Made by a program: the position numbers and the translations under genes
DNA from: Spirochaetota bacterium
GTDB lineage: Bacteria; Spirochaetota; UBA4802; JAFGDQ01
DNA length: 64,000 bases
Reading direction: 5' to 3'
Assembly (NCBI GenBank): GCA_016932015.1
Contig: JAFGDQ010000059.1
Location: forward strand, 18,145-82,144
The notes under the pieces: generated by a model
What the model saw: the letters and a program-made list of their open reading frames with translations, nothing else
Databases searched by the model: none
What the model was told of the DNA's origin: nothing
In this document: positions 61,191 to 64,000 of the stretch, piece by piece
Layout of the letters: the number at the start of each line of letters is the position of its first letter
Numbering within the stretch: position 1 is the stretch's first letter

Positions 61191-61949
61191 ATGAAAATGA
61201 AAAAGATAAATCTATTTATATTCTTATTCACCCTGTGCTTCATGATATCTTCAGTCAGTGCCTTCGCAAAGATCACGGTTACTTCAGTTAAAGGCCAGGC
61301 CAAATACAAGACAGGCCGCAGCTGGGTTGCCCTGAAATCAGGAATTACACTACAGAAAGGCACAAAGATAAGCACAGGGATCAGGTCAGAGGTAATACTC
61401 AATATTAACAATAATACAGTTACTATAAAACAGATGAGTATGATGAAAATTGAAGATAACCTTCTGAATTCATCTGAATCTAAAACCGCAATCGGCCTGA
61501 AACGCGGCGGAATTAGAGCAAGAATTTCCAGAATTCAGAAGCTTAAAACAGATTTCAAAATTACTACCCCTGTTGCCACATCAAGCGTAAGAGGGACGGA
61601 AGAGGATGTATCTTACGGCCCGGGTTCAGGCATGATTGTTAAGGTAATTGAAGGGGAAATCCTCGCGCGGAATAATCTCGGTTCCAGCAATTTAATAAAA
61701 GGAAAGCTGGAATACAGGCAGGACAATGACAGCTCTACGCCCAGGGACGTTAACGCGTCAAGGCAGGAAGCTTCAAGGGGAACTGTTACCAATAAGCTGA
61801 CTCAGGAGGAGAAGGAATATCTGGAAGACATGTCCGACATCAACGAAGTTACTGACCAGATCGGGGACATTGAACAGACTATCTTTGAAACGCCCTCCTA
61901 TTATGATTATGGTTCGGGCAACATACATGTAGTTCCTGTTTTTCCTTAA
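61191..61949 (+). CDS. FecR-domain exported protein
   Basis: 252 residues (the start may be the ATG at 61197, which has better spacing from AGG). A signal peptide (about 1-26) is followed by a FecR domain (about 28-170). Visible family features are KITVTSVKGQAKYKTGRSW, LQKGTKISTGIRSEVILNIN, the segment IKQMSMMKIED and FKITTPVATSSVRGTEEDVS. The C-terminal part is acidic, predicted helical (LTQEEKEYLEDMSDINEVTD), and ends with a short Tyr/Gly tail. Stand-alone periplasmic FecR proteins are common in spirochaetes and deltaproteobacteria, where their role is structural or signal-related; there is no sigma factor here. Confidence 0.87.
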   Translation: MKMKKINLFIFLFTLCFMISSVSAFAKITVTSVKGQAKYKTGRSWVALKSGITLQKGTKISTGIRSEVILNINNNTVTIKQMSMMKIEDNLLNSSESKTAIGLKRGGIRARISRIQKLKTDFKITTPVATSSVRGTEEDVSYGPGSGMIVKVIEGEILARNNLGSSNLIKGKLEYRQDNDSSTPRDVNASRQEASRGTVTNKLTQEEKEYLEDMSDINEVTDQIGDIEQTIFETPSYYDYGSGNIHVVPVFP

Positions 61950-61968
61950 AATTGATGAGGTGACAACA

Positions 61969-62394
61969 ATGAAAAAAATACTATTTATTGTTATTGTATT
62001 ATTAATTTCCACAGGTGTTTTTTCCCAGCAGAGACAGACAGGCGATGAAGTGGATTTTCTGAATACTGTGGAGCAAAAAAGTACTGTTACTGTCAGGGAC
62101 GCGGAAATTCTCTTCAAAATGGTAATGAAGGCCGATTTCCCGGCCTCCAAAAAAGAAGTAAAAAAAGATGATCCTGTAAAAAAAGGATATGTCGCACTCG
62201 CGGTCGCGGATAATATAGGCCTGAATGACTCCCTGCTATACAAATTCTTTAAATCCGGGCGCTATGCTTTCCGCACTTGCGTTGCGCATAAACTGTTAAA
62301 CCCTGACGCGAGCGAAAACGACATGATGAGCGGTGAAGAGCTTATTGAGTTCCTGCGGCTTGCCTCGGAATACAAAGAAGGAGCCGCGAAATGA
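61969..62394 (+). CDS. Small exported protein of the envelope operon
   Basis: 141 residues from the ATG at 61969 (GAGGTG 9-10 bases upstream). Signal peptide about 1-19 (LLISTGVFSQ). The mature part is helical and charged (VTVRDAEILFKMVMKADFPA, KKGYVALAVADNIGLNDSLL, AHKLLNPDASENDMMSGEEL). No domain is recognised. It lies 20 bp after the FecR gene and overlaps the beta-barrel gene by 4 bp, so it is probably a periplasmic partner of one of them. Confidence 0.75.
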   Translation: MKKILFIVIVLLISTGVFSQQRQTGDEVDFLNTVEQKSTVTVRDAEILFKMVMKADFPASKKEVKKDDPVKKGYVALAVADNIGLNDSLLYKFFKSGRYAFRTCVAHKLLNPDASENDMMSGEELIEFLRLASEYKEGAAK

Positions 62395-63755
62395 AACGTA
62401 TACTAATACTGACCGCCCTGTTTGCTATATTTTTTCAGGTGCAGCTTTACAGCCAGCAGAAAGACGCTCCCAGTGAAGAGATTAAAACACAGTCACAGGC
62501 CTATGATGAAGACATGGAATCCGCTGTTAAACCCAAAGCTTTTCCTGCAAATCATATTCAGTTCGGTGGATGGATAACGCCGATGGCCTTTTATCAGTGG
62601 GATAAATATCAAAAGCTTGCAGTCAATTCAATTGACCTCAGGCTGTGGCTAAAGGCATATATTAAAAACAATATCTTTGTTTACGCGCGTGCCAAAGACC
62701 TTTATACGGGAATTCTGAAAGATGAAGGATACGGAGATATAGACAAGCATAACAATCTTATTGAGCTTGATATGCTTTACGCCGGTTACTCAACAATGAA
62801 CAGAAGCGTGAGCATTGCCGCAGGAAGAAAATTCTACAGAATCGGGACAGGCCTTGTGCTTAACGGAAGAGGTGACGGCGCGCAGGTGAATTACTATTCA
62901 CGCTTCATTAATGTCTCCATGCTTGGAATGTATACAGGCCTGCTGGCTGAAGAGCTCAATCCGTACGGGCTGAGTTCAAAAGACTTTTCCGACGGAGCAA
63001 GACGCGCGTTTACCGGAGCGACCGCTTTCAGAACAATCCTGAACCAGACAGTGTACGCTTTTGCCCTTGCTCAGTTCGACCTGCAGAAGGACGCGGAAGA
63101 TTCTAAAACAAAATATGATTCCCGGTACTGGGGTATAGGTTCAAAAGGCATGATAAGCGAAAACCTTTCATATTATGCAGAAGCAGTTTATGAAACAGGA
63201 AAGTCTTACGATACATCAGGAGGCAAAAGCAGCATCTCCGCTTTTGCCTTAAATTCGGAGATTGATTATTATCCGGACATGAAAATGAACCCGACTGTTA
63301 TTTTCCAGTATGCTATGGGATCAGGGGACAAAGACAGAAACGGAGCTTCACCGGACGGCAACGTTTCAGATAAAGATACCGGATTTATTTACTTCGGTAC
63401 ATTTTCCGGCGGTTACGCGCTCAGGCCGTATCTAACGAATCTGCATATTCTGAGAGGCGGATTCTCAATAGCGCCGATGACTGACTCCGGAAAACTTTAC
63501 CTTAAACGCATGTACATTATTTTTAAATACTCAATGTACCTGAAACATAAGAAGGGAAATTCACTTGCCGACGGCGGCGCATCAGAGGAAAAAATATTCG
63601 CGGGCCATGGTATTGACCTGGCATTCAAATGGAATATTTATTCCGACCTTTCCGTATTTGTTAACGGTGCCGCTTTTATTCCGGGATCTGCCTATGCGTC
63701 AGGTACGGATTATAAGCGTTATTTTGTTTTTACGGGTGTTAATACAGCTTTTTAA
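62391..63755 (+). CDS. Outer-membrane beta-barrel protein (alginate-export/porin-like)
   Basis: 454 residues with a signal peptide (about 1-21, VQLYSQQ). The mature part has repeated alternating strands ending in aromatic residues, e.g. LRLWLKAYIKNNIFVYARAK, LNYYAEAVYETGKSYD-like segments and a C-terminal strand ending in Phe (VFTGVNTAF). The segment GWITPMAFYQWD and GRKFYRIGTGLVLNGRGDG recall alginate-export-type porins. The start ATG overlaps the previous gene by 4 bp. A strong terminator follows. It is the likely outer-membrane end of a system with the lipoprotein and FecR protein; its substrate is unknown. Confidence 0.85.
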   Translation: MKRILILTALFAIFFQVQLYSQQKDAPSEEIKTQSQAYDEDMESAVKPKAFPANHIQFGGWITPMAFYQWDKYQKLAVNSIDLRLWLKAYIKNNIFVYARAKDLYTGILKDEGYGDIDKHNNLIELDMLYAGYSTMNRSVSIAAGRKFYRIGTGLVLNGRGDGAQVNYYSRFINVSMLGMYTGLLAEELNPYGLSSKDFSDGARRAFTGATAFRTILNQTVYAFALAQFDLQKDAEDSKTKYDSRYWGIGSKGMISENLSYYAEAVYETGKSYDTSGGKSSISAFALNSEIDYYPDMKMNPTVIFQYAMGSGDKDRNGASPDGNVSDKDTGFIYFGTFSGGYALRPYLTNLHILRGGFSIAPMTDSGKLYLKRMYIIFKYSMYLKHKKGNSLADGGASEEKIFAGHGIDLAFKWNIYSDLSVFVNGAAFIPGSAYASGTDYKRYFVFTGVNTAF

Positions 63756-63851
63756 TTTTTTGTGTAACTATTCATCTATAGCGGAGCGGTTTTTGCGTAA
63801 AAATCCAAATAACTGAGAAGTTACTTTCTGCCGGATTAAAGATATATAAAC

Positions 63852-63888
63852 AATAAATCCTCCGAATACTGACTCCGGAGGATTTATT
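63852..63888 (+). terminator. Terminator of the envelope operon
   Basis: AATAAATCCTCCG (63852-63864) and CGGAGGATTTATT (63876-63888) form a perfect 13-bp stem with an 11-base loop, followed by an AT-rich run. It lies about 100 bp past the beta-barrel stop. Confidence 0.8.
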
Positions 63889-63969
63889 ATATAATAATAT
63901 ATAGTTAAAACAGATGGCTCTTCAGGAAATAAGGTGGAAAAGTAAGAGGTATAATGGATTATTAGTCAC

Positions 63970-64000
63970 ATGGAAGAGACATTAGAAGAATTTTATAACG
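63970..64000 (+). CDS. Possible gene start cut by the window end
   Basis: An ATG at 63970 opens the frame MEETLEEFYN and runs to the end of the window without a stop. There is a GA-rich stretch upstream (AAGAGG near 63945) but its spacing is long. Only ten codons are visible, so the call is tentative. Confidence 0.25.
   Translation, partial: MEETLEEFYN

Noticed and set aside
1..64000. CRISPR array, prophage or insertion sequence
   Set aside because: No regularly spaced identical repeats, transposase, integrase or phage structural genes were seen; repeats found are short, degenerate and isolated.

Overview
The window is AT-rich bacterial DNA from a Gram-negative, probably anaerobic organism. 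The Gram-negative call rests on an outer-membrane beta-barrel protein, a predicted lipoprotein and exported FecR-like proteins. The anaerobic call rests on a class III (oxygen-sensitive, glycyl-radical) ribonucleotide reductase operon and an iron-sulfur flavoprotein domain. Lipoprotein style, FecR proteins, multi-PAS signalling proteins and composition would fit an uncultured spirochaete or a deltaproteobacterial-type lineage. No rRNA or other phylogenetic marker is present, so the lineage is left open. No insertion sequence, phage, CRISPR array, tRNA or rRNA was seen. Most of the window looks like ordinary chromosome.

Layout. 1-5.7 kb: end of a sulfatase-like gene, convergent with a four-gene minus-strand operon (two large alkaline-phosphatase-superfamily hydrolases, a 66-residue ribbon-helix-helix-like protein and a membrane protein resembling the Oxa1/EMC3 fold). 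6-9.3 kb: a membrane-bound LytTR regulator, then a probable LytTR operator and promoter driving a DUF2141 protein and a membrane/iron-sulfur-flavoprotein/SCP2 fusion. 9.4-11.3 kb: an ABC-F ATPase and a hairpin-rich spacer. 11.4-15.1 kb: an XRE-cupin regulator and leuC-leuD-leuB. 15.2-19.3 kb: pyrG and a thioredoxin system (thioredoxin reductase fused to a PDO-like redoxin, plus thioredoxin 2). 19.8-29 kb: a chemoreceptor and two paralogous membrane diguanylate cyclases with seven and five PAS domains. 29.3-36.2 kb: MFS and MATE transporters, an SRAP-domain protein, a methyltransferase, an ABC-2 exporter and a small STAS-like protein.

36.6-38.3 kb: an SDR dehydrogenase and a duplicated-cupin protein; two more members of this cupin family lie convergently at 51.3-53.4 kb. 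38.4-42 kb: a GAF/zinc protein, an AI-2E-type permease and a membrane SpoIIE-type phosphatase. 42.3-46.9 kb: nrdR-nrdD-redoxin-nrdG with two phased NrdR boxes in front. 47-51 kb: a small Cys protein, a Ste24-like protease, a DUF2721 protein and a diguanylate cyclase. 53.4-54.2 kb: a long gene-free stretch with a degenerate 21-bp tandem repeat. 54.2-60.1 kb: cysteine synthase, citrate synthase, an FHA-GGDEF protein, a FAD-dependent dehydrogenase and a DUF1893 protein. 60.4-63.8 kb: a cell-envelope operon (lipoprotein, FecR protein, small exported protein, beta-barrel), closed by a strong terminator.

How it fits together. Biosynthesis (leucine, CTP, cysteine, citrate, deoxynucleotides) is interleaved with heavy signalling: four GGDEF proteins, one chemoreceptor, LytTR, XRE-cupin, SpoIIE phosphatase and STAS-like. 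No EAL or HD-GYP phosphodiesterase is visible. The most novel-looking items are the LytTR-controlled redox fusion, the phosphatase/RHH/Oxa1-like operon with a shared C-terminal tail, the three-member cupin family, the lysine-rich tail on LeuC and the 21-bp repeat tract.
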